Part shown: positions 8,237 to 16,939 of the stretch, piece after piece
How the letters are laid out: each line of letters starts with the position of its first letter
Position numbering within the stretch: position 1 is the first letter of the stretch
Assembly (NCBI GenBank): GCA_019746135.1
Contig: JAIESI010000262.1
Location: forward strand, 1-64,000
Source of the DNA: Xanthobacteraceae bacterium
GTDB lineage: Bacteria > Pseudomonadota > Alphaproteobacteria > Rhizobiales > Xanthobacteraceae
Reading direction: 5' to 3'
DNA length: 64,000 nucleotides
Program-made: the position numbers and the translations under genes
The notes under the pieces: generated by a model
What the model was told of the DNA's origin: nothing
Databases searched by the model: none
The model's input: only the letters and a program-made list of their open reading frames with translations

Positions 8237-9709
8237 TCAGCCGGCGCGCTGGAGCCAGACCGTCTTCTGCTCGGTGTAGCTGTCGAGCGCGGCACGGCCG
8301 AGATCGCGACCGATGCCGGATTGCCCGCCCATGCCACCCCAGGGCAAGCGCGCGTCGGTCGGTCCATAGGTGTTGATCCAGACGGTGCCCGCCTCGAGCG
8401 CATCCGACATGCGATGTGCGCGGTGAATGTCTCGAGTCCAGACCGCCGCGGCCAGGCTGTAGTCGGTGTCGTTGGCCAGAGTCACGGCCTCTTCCTCGCC
8501 ATCGAACGGCAGCACCGATACGACCGGTCCAAAGATCTCCTCCCGCGCAATCCGCATCCCGCCGTGCACACCGGCAAACACCGTCGGCTGCACGAAATAT
8601 CCGCGCCGCCCATGCGCCTCGCCGCCGGTCACCGCCTGCGCGCCTTCGCCCTTGCCGACCTGGATGTAGCCGAGCACACGCTCCATCTGCCCTGCCGAAA
8701 TCAGCGGACCAAGATTGGTGCCCGCGTCACGCGGATTGCCGATCCGCAGCGACCTCGCTCGCGCCGCGAGCTTCTCGACAAAGCCGTCGCAAATCGCGCG
8801 ATCAACAATCACGCGCGTCGCGGCCGAGCAGACCTGGCCTGCGTTGAAGAACGCACCCGACGCGATCTGGCGCACGGCGTTCTCGACATCGGCGTCGGCG
8901 AATACGACGCTGGCCGACTTGCCGCCCAGCTCCAGCCCGATCCTGGTGATGTTCTCAGCGGCGGCGCGCATGATGAACTGACCGGTCTTCGGCGAGCCCG
9001 TGAAGGAGATCTTGTCGATGCCGGGGTGCGAAACCAGCGCGGCTCCCGCCTCCGCGCCGAACCCCGGAACGATGTTCAGCACGCCGGGCGGCAACCCGGC
9101 CTCCAGTGCCGCAGCGCCCAGCCACAGCGCCGAAAGCGGCGTCAGCTCGGCAGGCTTCAGCACCACGGTGCAGCCGCAGGCAAGGGCGGGGGCGACCTTC
9201 CACACCGCGTTCATCAGCGCGAAATTCCAAGGAACGATCACGCCGACGACGCCGACGGGAACCCGCTGCACATAGGTCAGTGCATCGCGGCGGGCCGGCA
9301 CGACCTCGCCGGAAATCTTGTCGGACCAGCCGGCGTAATATTCCAGGCAGTCGATCGCGGCCGGCAGGTCCATGCGGCGCGTCGCCGAAATCGGCTTGCC
9401 GCCGTCGAGACTTTCGAGCAGCACAAGCTCCTCGAAGCGCTCGCGCATGATAGCCGCCAGCCGGTTGAGAATGCGGCCGCGCTGCGCGCCACTCATCGCC
9501 GGCCAGGCCCCCTGCCGCAACGCCTGTCGCGCCGCACCGATTGCGGCATCGATGTCGACCGCCGTGGCTTCGGACACCTCGACAATCGGCCCGCCGGTCG
9601 CCGGATCGAGCGTGGCGAAGCGCCGGCGCTGCGCCGCCTCGCCCCATTCCCCGCCGATCAAAAGCTGCGTGCGCGGAAGAACGGCAGGGATGTCAGCGTG
9701 GACGTTCAT
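8237..9709 (-). CDS. NAD(P)-dependent aldehyde dehydrogenase
   Basis: A 490-residue member of the ALDH superfamily that oxidises an aldehyde to its acid. The general-base Glu lies in LELGGKSASVVFADAD (about residue 262), the catalytic Cys in FNAGQVCSAATRV (about 296), and the coenzyme loop in GVVGVIVPWNFALMNAVWKV. Length is normal for the family. The sequence resembles the betaine-aldehyde/gamma-aminobutyraldehyde/phenylacetaldehyde group, but the substrate cannot be fixed. It lies 96 bases downstream of a LysR gene on the same strand, which may control it. Confidence 0.88.
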   Translation of the reverse strand: MNVHADIPAVLPRTQLLIGGEWGEAAQRRRFATLDPATGGPIVEVSEATAVDIDAAIGAARQALRQGAWPAMSGAQRGRILNRLAAIMRERFEELVLLESLDGGKPISATRRMDLPAAIDCLEYYAGWSDKISGEVVPARRDALTYVQRVPVGVVGVIVPWNFALMNAVWKVAPALACGCTVVLKPAELTPLSALWLGAAALEAGLPPGVLNIVPGFGAEAGAALVSHPGIDKISFTGSPKTGQFIMRAAAENITRIGLELGGKSASVVFADADVENAVRQIASGAFFNAGQVCSAATRVIVDRAICDGFVEKLAARARSLRIGNPRDAGTNLGPLISAGQMERVLGYIQVGKGEGAQAVTGGEAHGRRGYFVQPTVFAGVHGGMRIAREEIFGPVVSVLPFDGEEEAVTLANDTDYSLAAAVWTRDIHRAHRMSDALEAGTVWINTYGPTDARLPWGGMGGQSGIGRDLGRAALDSYTEQKTVWLQRAG

Positions 9710-9805
9710 GGCCCGCTCCCGAAACGATGAGCACGTGCCGGGAATACCCGGACCGCGGGCGCGTGGACAAATCGGAATTGACCGCGGCTTGATTGGAAAT
9801 CCCGA

Positions 9806-10744
9806 TCAATGAACCGGTCGCAGGTTTCGATCGAGCTCGTTCGACAGATCGTGGCTGCACGCAGACTTCAGCAGCGCGCGTGCCAGCGGCGGCAAGGGAT
9901 CGCGCTCGTTGAGGACGATGCCCACGGTGTGGGCAGCGTCCGGTTCAACCAGCGGAACGGCGACGAACCCCGCCGCGGCCTCGTCGTCGCAGCCGAGCAC
10001 GCCCATGAAGGTGTGAGGAATGACGCTTGACCAGCCTCCCGAGCGCACATGCGCGACAAGAGCAAGCACCGAGTTTGTCTCGACCGCCACTTTCGGCGGG
10101 GGAGAGCCTCCTTCGCCAAACAGCCGTTCGACAATGCGACGATTCTGCATGTCGCGGGTCAAAAGGCACAACGGCAGCCGTGCCGCCTCGCGCCAGCTTA
10201 CGCTGCGCAGTCCGTCGAACGGACCACCGGCCGGGGTCAGCAGCATGTAGCGTTCGCGATAAAGCGGCAGCGTGCGTACGTTCCGCAGCGGCTCGTTGTC
10301 GAGATAGGTCAGCCCCGCCTCGAGCGTGCCATCGTCGAGGCCGCGCTGGATCTCGATCGATGTGTGCGACACGAGCTTCAGCGTCACGAGTGGATGCGCC
10401 TTCAGGAACGGGTTGGTGAGGAGCGGCGTCACCGGCATCGCGGCCGGGATGACGCCGAAGCGGAGCGTGCCGGAAAGCCCGTCGCGCATTTCGGACAGTT
10501 CCTGCCCCAGCGCATCCTCGTCGGCCAGAATGCGCTGCGCCCAGAGCAGGACGCGCTCGCCTTCGGGGGTCAACCCTTGAAAGCGCTGGCCCTTGCGGTC
10601 GATCAGCGGAACAGCGAGCTCGTGCTCGAGCTGTCGCACCGCCTCCGACAGCGTCGGTTGCGTCACGTTGCAGGCCGTTGCCGCACGGGCGTGATTGCGC
10701 TCGCGGGCCAGGGCAGCGAAGTAACGGAGGTGGCGGATGTTCAT
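9806..10744 (-). CDS. LysR-family regulator at the 3' end of the formate dehydrogenase operon
   Basis: A 312-residue LysR regulator. The start at 10744 (MNIRHLRYFAALARERNHAR) begins the winged helix-turn-helix (ATACNVTQPTLSEAVRQLE); the frame is open further upstream but that part is not LysR-like. The effector domain covers about residues 90-295. It begins 28 bases after the fdsA stop, so it is probably the last gene of that operon. It is closely related to the LysR at 15470 (shared RFQGxTPEGERVL, PLYxERYMLLT, LCLLTxDMQNRRI), so two paralogues bracket the operon. The ligand is unknown; formate is a guess. Confidence 0.85.
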   Translation of the reverse strand: MNIRHLRYFAALARERNHARAATACNVTQPTLSEAVRQLEHELAVPLIDRKGQRFQGLTPEGERVLLWAQRILADEDALGQELSEMRDGLSGTLRFGVIPAAMPVTPLLTNPFLKAHPLVTLKLVSHTSIEIQRGLDDGTLEAGLTYLDNEPLRNVRTLPLYRERYMLLTPAGGPFDGLRSVSWREAARLPLCLLTRDMQNRRIVERLFGEGGSPPPKVAVETNSVLALVAHVRSGGWSSVIPHTFMGVLGCDDEAAAGFVAVPLVEPDAAHTVGIVLNERDPLPPLARALLKSACSHDLSNELDRNLRPVH

Positions 10745-10772
10745 GGCCGCCACGGACGGCGAAAGCCCGTCC

Positions 10773-13562
10773 CTATTCCGCCGCGATCCTCGAAGCCGGA
10801 TCGACCGCCTCGACCTTGGCGGCGCAGAACTTGAACTCCGGAATCTTGCCGAACGGATCGAGCTTCGGATTGGTGAGCAGGTTCGCCGCCGCCTCCACAT
10901 AGGCGAACGGGATGAACACCACGCCGTCCGGCACCGCGTCGTCTTGCCGGGCCTGAAGCTCGACCGTGCCGCGCCGCGTCGTCACCCGCACCATGTCGCC
11001 CGGCTCAATGCCGAGCTTGGTGATCGTGCCGCGCGAGAGCTGGGCGACGGCCGAGGGCTCGATCGCGTCGAGCACGGTGGCGCGCCGCGTCATCGAGCCG
11101 GTGTGCCAATGCTCGAGCTGGCGGCCGGTGGAGAGGATGAACGGATACTCCGCATCCGGCACCTCGTCCGGCGGCTGGAGCTTGGTGGCGACCAGCTTGG
11201 CGAAACCGCCGGGGCGCGGGAAGCCCTTGTCGAACACCACGTCGCGGCCGGGCTGGTCCGGCGCGTCGGACGGATAGGTCACGGCATCCTCGCGCTCGAC
11301 GCGCTCCCAGGAGATGTTGTCGAGCGCGGGCATCATCGAGGCCATCTCGGTGTAGACCTCGCTGACGTGCTTATAATTCCAGGGCAGGCCCATGCGCTTG
11401 CCGATCTCCTGGATGATCCAGAGATCGTGGCGCGTTTCACCTGGAAGCGGGAGAGCCTGGCGGCCCATCTGCACCTGACGGTTGGTGTTGGTCACCGTGC
11501 CGTCCTTCTCCGGCCAGCCGGACGCCGGCAGGATCACGTCGGCATAGACTGCGGTCTCGGTGAGGAACAGGTCCTGCACCACGAGATGCTCGAGATGCGC
11601 GAGCGCCTGGCGGGCGTGGTTGAGGTCCGGGTCCGACATCGCCGGGTTCTCGCCCTCGATGTACATGCCCTTGATCTCGTCGGCATGGACCGCGTCCATG
11701 ATCTCGACCACGGTCTTGCCGCGCTTGGGATCGAGCTTCACGCCCCAGGCCTTCTCGTACTGGGCGCGGATGTCCGGGTTCTCGACCGACTTGTAGTCGG
11801 GGAAGAACATCGGGATCAGCCCTGCGTCGGAGGCGCCCTGCACGTTGTTCTGCCCGCGCAGCGGATGCAGCCCGGTGCCGGGCCGGCCGATCTGGCCGGT
11901 GATCAGCGACAGCGCGATCAGGCAGCGCGCATTGTCGGTGCCGTGCGTGTGCTGGGAGACGCCCATGCCCCAGAAGATGATGGCGCTCTCGGCGCGGGCA
12001 TAAGCGCGCGCCACCTCACGCAAGGTATCGGCCTCGATGCCGCAGATCGGGGCCATCTCCTCCGGCGTGAAGTCCTTGATGTTCTCCTTCCAGGCGTCGA
12101 AGCCTTCGACGTAAGTCTGGATGTATTGCTGGTCGTAGAGTTTTTCTTCGACGATGACGTTGAGCATGGCGTTGAGCATCGCCACGTCCGCACCGTTCTT
12201 GAACTGCATCATCTTCCAGGCGTGGCGCTTCAGCGCCTGGCCGCGCGGGTCCATGACCACGAGCTTGGCCCCGCGCTTGGCGGCCTGCTTGAAGAAGGTG
12301 GCGGCGACCGGGTGGTTCTCGGTCGGGTTCGCACCGATGACGATGATCAGGTCCGAGTTCTTGCACTCGTTGAAGGTCGCGGTGACGGCCGCTGAGCCGA
12401 CGCCTTCGAGCAGCGCCGCCACCGACGAGGCGTGGCAGAGCCGCGTGCAGTGGTCGACGTTGTTGGTGCCGAAGCCGGTGCGCACCAGCTTCTGGAAAAG
12501 GTAGGCCTCCTCGTTCGAGCCTTTCGCGGAGCCGAAGCCCGCCAGCGCCGTCGGGCCGTCGCGGTCGCGGATCTTCTTCAGGCCGCCCGCGGCGCGGTCG
12601 AGCGCCTCCTCCCACGTCGCCTCGCGGAAGTGGGTGTACGGGTTCGACGGGTCGATGAACTCGTGCGGCACCTTCGGCACGCCGTCCTTGCGGATCAGCG
12701 GCTTCAGGAGGCGCTGCGGATTGTGCACGTAGTCGAAGCCGAAGCGGCCCTTGACGCAAAGCCGGTTCTGGTTCGCCGGGCCGTTCTTGCCGGTGACTGA
12801 GACGATCTTGTCGTCCTTGATCCCGTAGGTGAGCTGGCAGCCGACGCCGCAATACGGGCACACACTGTCGACGGTGCGGTCGGGCTTGCCCTTGTAGACG
12901 TTGTTGTCGTCGACCATGGTCGAGGGCATCAGCGCACCGGTCGGGCAGGCCTGCACGCATTCGCCGCAGGCGACGCAGGTCGACGCGCCCATCGGATCGT
13001 CCTGGTCGAACACGATCTTTTCCAGATGGCCGCGGCCGGCCATGCCGATCACGTCGTTGACCTGGACCTCGCGGCAGGCGCGGACGCAGAGATTGCACTG
13101 GATGCAGGCGTCGAGATTGACCGCCATCGCCACGTGGCTGCGGTCGGGCTCCGGCACCTTGATGGCGTCGCGCCTGGGGAAGCGGCCGGCTTCGAGCTTC
13201 TGCCGCTTGACGATCTTCCAGAGCTCGCTGTCCGGATCGTGGGCCACTTCGATGGCGGGCTGATCGGTGAGGAGAAGCTCGGCGACCATCTTGCGCGCGG
13301 TCTTGGCGCGGTCGGTCTGGGTCCTCACCTTCATGCCCGGCGCAGGCGTGCGGATGCAGCTTGCGGCGAGCACGCGCTCACCCTCGATCTCGACCATGCA
13401 AACGCGGCAGTTGCCGTCGGGCCGGTAGCCGGGCTTCGGCGTGTAGCAGAGGTGCGGCAGCTTGATGTCGAGGCGGCGCGCGGCGCGGAAGATCGTCTCA
13501 CCCTCGCGGATGTCGATCTCGCGGTCGTCGATGAAGAAGGTGTTGGGCATCTGATCGCTCAT
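10773..13562 (-). CDS. fdsA: NAD-dependent formate dehydrogenase, molybdenum subunit (FdsA)
   Basis: A 929-residue catalytic subunit that oxidises formate to CO2 at a bis-molybdopterin cofactor. Order of domains: [2Fe-2S] ferredoxin-like domain (residues about 5-85; CYTPKPGYRPDGNCRVCMVE), a His/Cys cluster region, two [4Fe-4S] motifs (CIQCNLCVRACR and CVACGECVQACPTG), a further [4Fe-4S] motif CPYCGVGC at about 240, then the molybdopterin domains. The molybdenum ligand is a cysteine (HCTRLCHASS), not selenocysteine. It starts 13 bases after the end of the fused FdsG-FdsB gene, with GAGG before the ATG. The enzyme is cytoplasmic and oxygen-tolerant in this family. Accessory genes fdsC and fdsD, often next in the operon, are not here. 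Confidence 0.95.
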   Translation of the reverse strand: MSDQMPNTFFIDDREIDIREGETIFRAARRLDIKLPHLCYTPKPGYRPDGNCRVCMVEIEGERVLAASCIRTPAPGMKVRTQTDRAKTARKMVAELLLTDQPAIEVAHDPDSELWKIVKRQKLEAGRFPRRDAIKVPEPDRSHVAMAVNLDACIQCNLCVRACREVQVNDVIGMAGRGHLEKIVFDQDDPMGASTCVACGECVQACPTGALMPSTMVDDNNVYKGKPDRTVDSVCPYCGVGCQLTYGIKDDKIVSVTGKNGPANQNRLCVKGRFGFDYVHNPQRLLKPLIRKDGVPKVPHEFIDPSNPYTHFREATWEEALDRAAGGLKKIRDRDGPTALAGFGSAKGSNEEAYLFQKLVRTGFGTNNVDHCTRLCHASSVAALLEGVGSAAVTATFNECKNSDLIIVIGANPTENHPVAATFFKQAAKRGAKLVVMDPRGQALKRHAWKMMQFKNGADVAMLNAMLNVIVEEKLYDQQYIQTYVEGFDAWKENIKDFTPEEMAPICGIEADTLREVARAYARAESAIIFWGMGVSQHTHGTDNARCLIALSLITGQIGRPGTGLHPLRGQNNVQGASDAGLIPMFFPDYKSVENPDIRAQYEKAWGVKLDPKRGKTVVEIMDAVHADEIKGMYIEGENPAMSDPDLNHARQALAHLEHLVVQDLFLTETAVYADVILPASGWPEKDGTVTNTNRQVQMGRQALPLPGETRHDLWIIQEIGKRMGLPWNYKHVSEVYTEMASMMPALDNISWERVEREDAVTYPSDAPDQPGRDVVFDKGFPRPGGFAKLVATKLQPPDEVPDAEYPFILSTGRQLEHWHTGSMTRRATVLDAIEPSAVAQLSRGTITKLGIEPGDMVRVTTRRGTVELQARQDDAVPDGVVFIPFAYVEAAANLLTNPKLDPFGKIPEFKFCAAKVEAVDPASRIAAE

Positions 13563-13575
13563 TGCAGCCTCATGC

Positions 13576-15300
13576 TCACCAATGGCCCAGGGGCTTGGTG
13601 AGCTCTTCCGGGAAAAACTTCAAAACGCAGAGCAACGGATTCGGCGCGGCCTGACCCAGGCCGCAGATCGAAGCGTCGCGCATCAGCGTCGAAAGCTCGG
13701 TGAGCAGGGCTTCGTCCCAGGGCCCCTGCTCCATCAGCTTGGCGGCCTTCTCGCTGCCGACACGACAGGGCGTGCACTGGCCGCACGACTCATCCTCGAA
13801 GAACCGCATGAGGTTGAGCGCCACGGCCTTCATATCGTCCTTCTCGGACAGGATCACAACCGCGTGGGAACCGACGAAACAGCCGTGCTTTTCCAGCGTG
13901 CCGAAGTCCATCGGCTCGTCGGCCATCGAGGCCGGGAGGATGCCGCCGGACGCGCCGCCGGGCAGATACGCCTTGAACGTCTCGCCCTCGGCCATGCCGC
14001 CGCAGTATTCGTCGATCAATTCGCGCATGGTGATGCCGGCCGGCGCAAGCTTCACGCCCGGGTTCTTGACGCGGCCGGAGACCGAGAACGAGCGGAAGCC
14101 CTTGCGGTCGTGACGGCCCTGCGAGGTCGCCCATTCCGCGCCCTTCTCGATGATGTCGCGGATCCAGTAGAGCGTCTCGACGTTCTGCTCCAAGGTCGGC
14201 CGGCCGAACAGCCCGACCTGCGCCACGTACGGCGGGCGATGTCGCGGCAGGCCGCGCTTGCCCTCGATCGACTCGATCATCGCCGACTCTTCGCCGCAGA
14301 TGTAGGCCCCCGCGCCCCGGCGGAGATGGATTTTCGTGTAGCTGTTAAGGCCCGCGGCCTCGAGCTTGGCGATCTCCTCGAGCAGCATCAGCCGCAGCTC
14401 GGGATATTCGTCGCGGATGTAGATGTAGACCTCGGCGGCCTCGACCACCCAGCCGGCGATCAACATGCCTTCGAGGAAGCGGTGCGGATCGAGGCCGAGA
14501 TAGTGGCGGTCCTTGAACGTGCCGGGCTCGCCCTCGTCGGCGTTCACCGCCATCAGCCGCGGGCCTTTCTCGGCGCGGACAAAGGTCCACTTGCGGCCGG
14601 TCGGAAAGCCCGCGCCGCCGAGCCCGCGCAGGCCCGCGTCGCTGACGATCTTGATGAGCTCGTCGCGCGAACGCTTGCCGGCAAGCGCCTCCTCGAACAG
14701 CTTGTAGCCGCCGTTGGCCCGATAGGCGTCGAAGCCGGTGCCGGGCCTGATCGCGTGGGCATGGGTGTGCGGCGTCGCAAGCTTCTTCACGGCCTCGCCG
14801 TCAGCCTTCATCACCTGCACATGGCCGACCGCGCAGACCGGCGCGCGGTCGCATGCGCCCATGCACGGCGCGCGAACCACGCGCACGCCGGAGCCCAGGA
14901 GCTTCGGCAGGTCGTTCAGCAGGCGATCGGCACCCGCCATCGCACACGACAGCGAATCGCACACCCGCACCGTGACCGGCGGCGGCGGCGTCTCGCCCTC
15001 CTTCACGACGTCGAAGTGCGCGTAGAAGGTCGCGACCTCATAGACCTCGGTCTGCGACAGCTTCATCTCGGCGGCGAGGGCTGCGAGATGCGCCGAGGAG
15101 ATATGGCCGTACTTGTCCTGGATCAGGTGCAGATGCTCGATCAGCAGGTCGCGGCGGCGCGGGCGGTCGCCGAGCAGCGCGGCGACGTCGGCTGCGGCGA
15201 CCGGATCGACCTGACGGCCCTTGGGCGTGCGGCGCGCTTTTCTGCGGCCCTGCGGCGCGGCACCGTTGCCGCCGACCTTGGGTGGATTCTGGATGTTCAT
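13576..15300 (-). CDS. fdsB: NAD-dependent formate dehydrogenase, fused gamma-beta subunit (FdsG-FdsB)
   Basis: A 574-residue fusion. Residues about 1-185 are the NuoE/FdsG thioredoxin-like domain with the [2Fe-2S] cysteines in CDSLSCAMAG and RAPCMGACDRAP. The rest is the NuoF/FdsB part: FMN-binding GLRGLGGAGFPTGRKW, the NADH/FMN site GAGAYICGEESA and the [4Fe-4S] motif ESCGQCTPCRVG. It passes electrons from FdsA to NAD+. The start at 15300 is chosen for the GGAGAAGAAGA just before it. A basic, Pro-rich leader of about 30 residues (RRKARRTPKGRQ) precedes the FdsG domain. It is the first gene of the operon, divergent from a LysR gene. Confidence 0.93.
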   Translation of the reverse strand: MNIQNPPKVGGNGAAPQGRRKARRTPKGRQVDPVAAADVAALLGDRPRRRDLLIEHLHLIQDKYGHISSAHLAALAAEMKLSQTEVYEVATFYAHFDVVKEGETPPPPVTVRVCDSLSCAMAGADRLLNDLPKLLGSGVRVVRAPCMGACDRAPVCAVGHVQVMKADGEAVKKLATPHTHAHAIRPGTGFDAYRANGGYKLFEEALAGKRSRDELIKIVSDAGLRGLGGAGFPTGRKWTFVRAEKGPRLMAVNADEGEPGTFKDRHYLGLDPHRFLEGMLIAGWVVEAAEVYIYIRDEYPELRLMLLEEIAKLEAAGLNSYTKIHLRRGAGAYICGEESAMIESIEGKRGLPRHRPPYVAQVGLFGRPTLEQNVETLYWIRDIIEKGAEWATSQGRHDRKGFRSFSVSGRVKNPGVKLAPAGITMRELIDEYCGGMAEGETFKAYLPGGASGGILPASMADEPMDFGTLEKHGCFVGSHAVVILSEKDDMKAVALNLMRFFEDESCGQCTPCRVGSEKAAKLMEQGPWDEALLTELSTLMRDASICGLGQAAPNPLLCVLKFFPEELTKPLGHW

Positions 15301-15369
15301 TCTTCTTCTCCGGGCCGCAGAATTGAACCTCTCCAGGCTGTCGAACAATCCCGTCCGGGACATGGGTTG

Positions 15370-15384
15370 ATAGATAAAATCTAT
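15370..15384. promoter_or_regulatory. LysR-type operator ATAG-N7-CTAT
   Basis: ATAGATAAAATCTAT is a perfect inverted repeat (6-bp arms ATAGAT/ATCTAT, spacer AAA) inside the 169-base space between the divergent fdsG-B and LysR genes. ATAG-N7-CTAT equals the half-site arrangement known for OxyR-type LysR proteins. The position fits a site for the LysR encoded from 15470, controlling both promoters. Confidence 0.65.
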
Positions 15385-15469
15385 TGATTAAGCTGAGATT
15401 GCGCTGTTCTGCTTGCTCACGGATGGCGGCTGGCATACAATATAACGCGCTGAAAAACCAAGATTTTCG

Positions 15470-16405
15470 ATGCTCGACAAGCTCGACTTCATCCTGGCGC
15501 TGGCCCGCGAGCGGCATTTCGGCCGCGCGGCCGAGGCTTGCGGCGTCACCCAGCCGACGCTGTCGGCGGGGGTGAAGCAGCTCGAAGAGCAGATGGGCGT
15601 GCTGCTGGTGAATCGCGGCTCGCGCTTCCAGGGCTTCACGCCGGAAGGCGAACGCGTGCTCGACTGGGCGCGACGCATCGTCGGCGACGCGCGCTCGATG
15701 CGCGAAGAGATCAACGCGCTGCGCCACGGCCTCTCCGGGCAACTGCGCATCGCCGCGATCCCGACCACGCTGGCGATGGTCGCGGCGCTGACCACGCCCT
15801 ATCGCGAGCGGCATCCCAACGTGCGCTTCACGATCTATTCGCGCACCTCGATCGAGATCCTCGACCTGCTCGGCAATCTCGAGATCGACGCCGGCATCAC
15901 CTATGTCGGCAACGAGCCGCTCGGTCACGTCACCGCGATCCCGCTCTATCATGAGCGCTATATGCTGCTCACCTCGGCGGATGCGCCGCTCGGCAACCGC
16001 GACACGGTGACCTGGCCGGAGGTGGCGCAGGTGCCGCTCTGCCTGCTGACGCCCGACATGCAGAACCGCCGCATCATCGACCGGCTGCTGCAGAGTGCAG
16101 GCGCGGAGGCGCGGCCGACGCTGGAATCGGATTCGATGATCCTGCTGTTCTCGCATGTGCGCACCGGGCGCTGGGCGAGCGTAATGCCGGCGAAGCTCGC
16201 CGAAACGCTGGGCCTCACCGATACGATCCGCGCCATCCCGATCACGGAGCCCGAAGCGGTGCAGACCATCGGCCTCGTGGTGCCTTCGCGCGAGCCGATG
16301 ATGCCGAACACTGCGGCGCTGGTGGCGGAGGCGCGACGGATCGCGCCGCAACTCGACGCGAGCGAAGCACGAGCCACGATGCCGTCGCATAGCCTGCCGC
16401 TATGA
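15470..16405 (+). CDS. LysR-family regulator divergent from formate dehydrogenase
   Basis: A 311-residue LysR regulator of the OxyR/CbbR-like branch. Helix-turn-helix at residues about 17-45 (FGRAAEACGVTQPTLSAGVK); two-lobed effector domain from about 88. It is read away from the fds operon and shares its promoter region, the classic layout for a LysR controlling the neighbouring operon. A perfect ATAG-N7-CTAT site lies about 90 bases upstream of its start. Its paralogue at 9806 lies at the other end of the operon. Confidence 0.9.
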   Translation: MLDKLDFILALARERHFGRAAEACGVTQPTLSAGVKQLEEQMGVLLVNRGSRFQGFTPEGERVLDWARRIVGDARSMREEINALRHGLSGQLRIAAIPTTLAMVAALTTPYRERHPNVRFTIYSRTSIEILDLLGNLEIDAGITYVGNEPLGHVTAIPLYHERYMLLTSADAPLGNRDTVTWPEVAQVPLCLLTPDMQNRRIIDRLLQSAGAEARPTLESDSMILLFSHVRTGRWASVMPAKLAETLGLTDTIRAIPITEPEAVQTIGLVVPSREPMMPNTAALVAEARRIAPQLDASEARATMPSHSLPL

Positions 16406-16474
16406 GGCCATGCGCCGCGCGGCCGCTCCGAAAAGGACGCGACCACGCGTCATCGCGCTCCATATTGCCGGCGC

Positions 16475-16759
16475 ATGTTGCGCCACCTGTCCTATGCCAC
16501 CGTCCGCGAGACGCCGCGTCAGGTCATCTACGCCGTGCGCGTGCATGATGCGATTCTCGAGCTGCCGGAGATCGACGACATCGCCACCCGCATGCGGGAG
16601 CGGCTCGCTCATCGCGGCGAGCTGAACGCCGATGTCGTCGTGGTGCAGGGCCAAGGCAAGAATACGCTGCGGCTGTTCGGCACGCCCTACTCGGTCTCGC
16701 GCGTGCGCGCGGCGATGTTCAACGCGGCGGTGAGCTGGACGCCGCTCGAGCTCGGCTGA
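16475..16759 (+). CDS. Conserved hypothetical protein
   Basis: A 94-residue soluble protein, MLRHLSYATVRETPRQ, with alternating hydrophobic strands (VIYAVRVHDAILELP, NADVVVVQGQGKNTLRLFG). No signal peptide or membrane helix. A GC-rich alphaproteobacterial codon pattern and an intact frame support a real gene. It follows the LysR gene by about 70 bases. Not recognised. Confidence 0.5.
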   Translation: MLRHLSYATVRETPRQVIYAVRVHDAILELPEIDDIATRMRERLAHRGELNADVVVVQGQGKNTLRLFGTPYSVSRVRAAMFNAAVSWTPLELG

Positions 16760-16939
16760 AAAGGTTCTCGCGGCCGCTTTCCGCCTTGACGCCTCCCAAC
16801 CGTGGCGGTTTCGCCACACAACGAGCAAACCCGCCGCAAAGCCCGATTTCCCATGGGATTTTCGGGCTTTCGCGGCCCGCAATTCTTGCCGTCGGCATGG
16901 TTGCCGGGAATCATGGCCCACAGTCAGGGGTGGGTGATC

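Noticed and set aside
12380-12450. Possible selenocysteine codon at the molybdenum site of FdsA
   Set aside because: The ligand position reads Cys (HCTRLCHASS) and the frame has no internal TGA.
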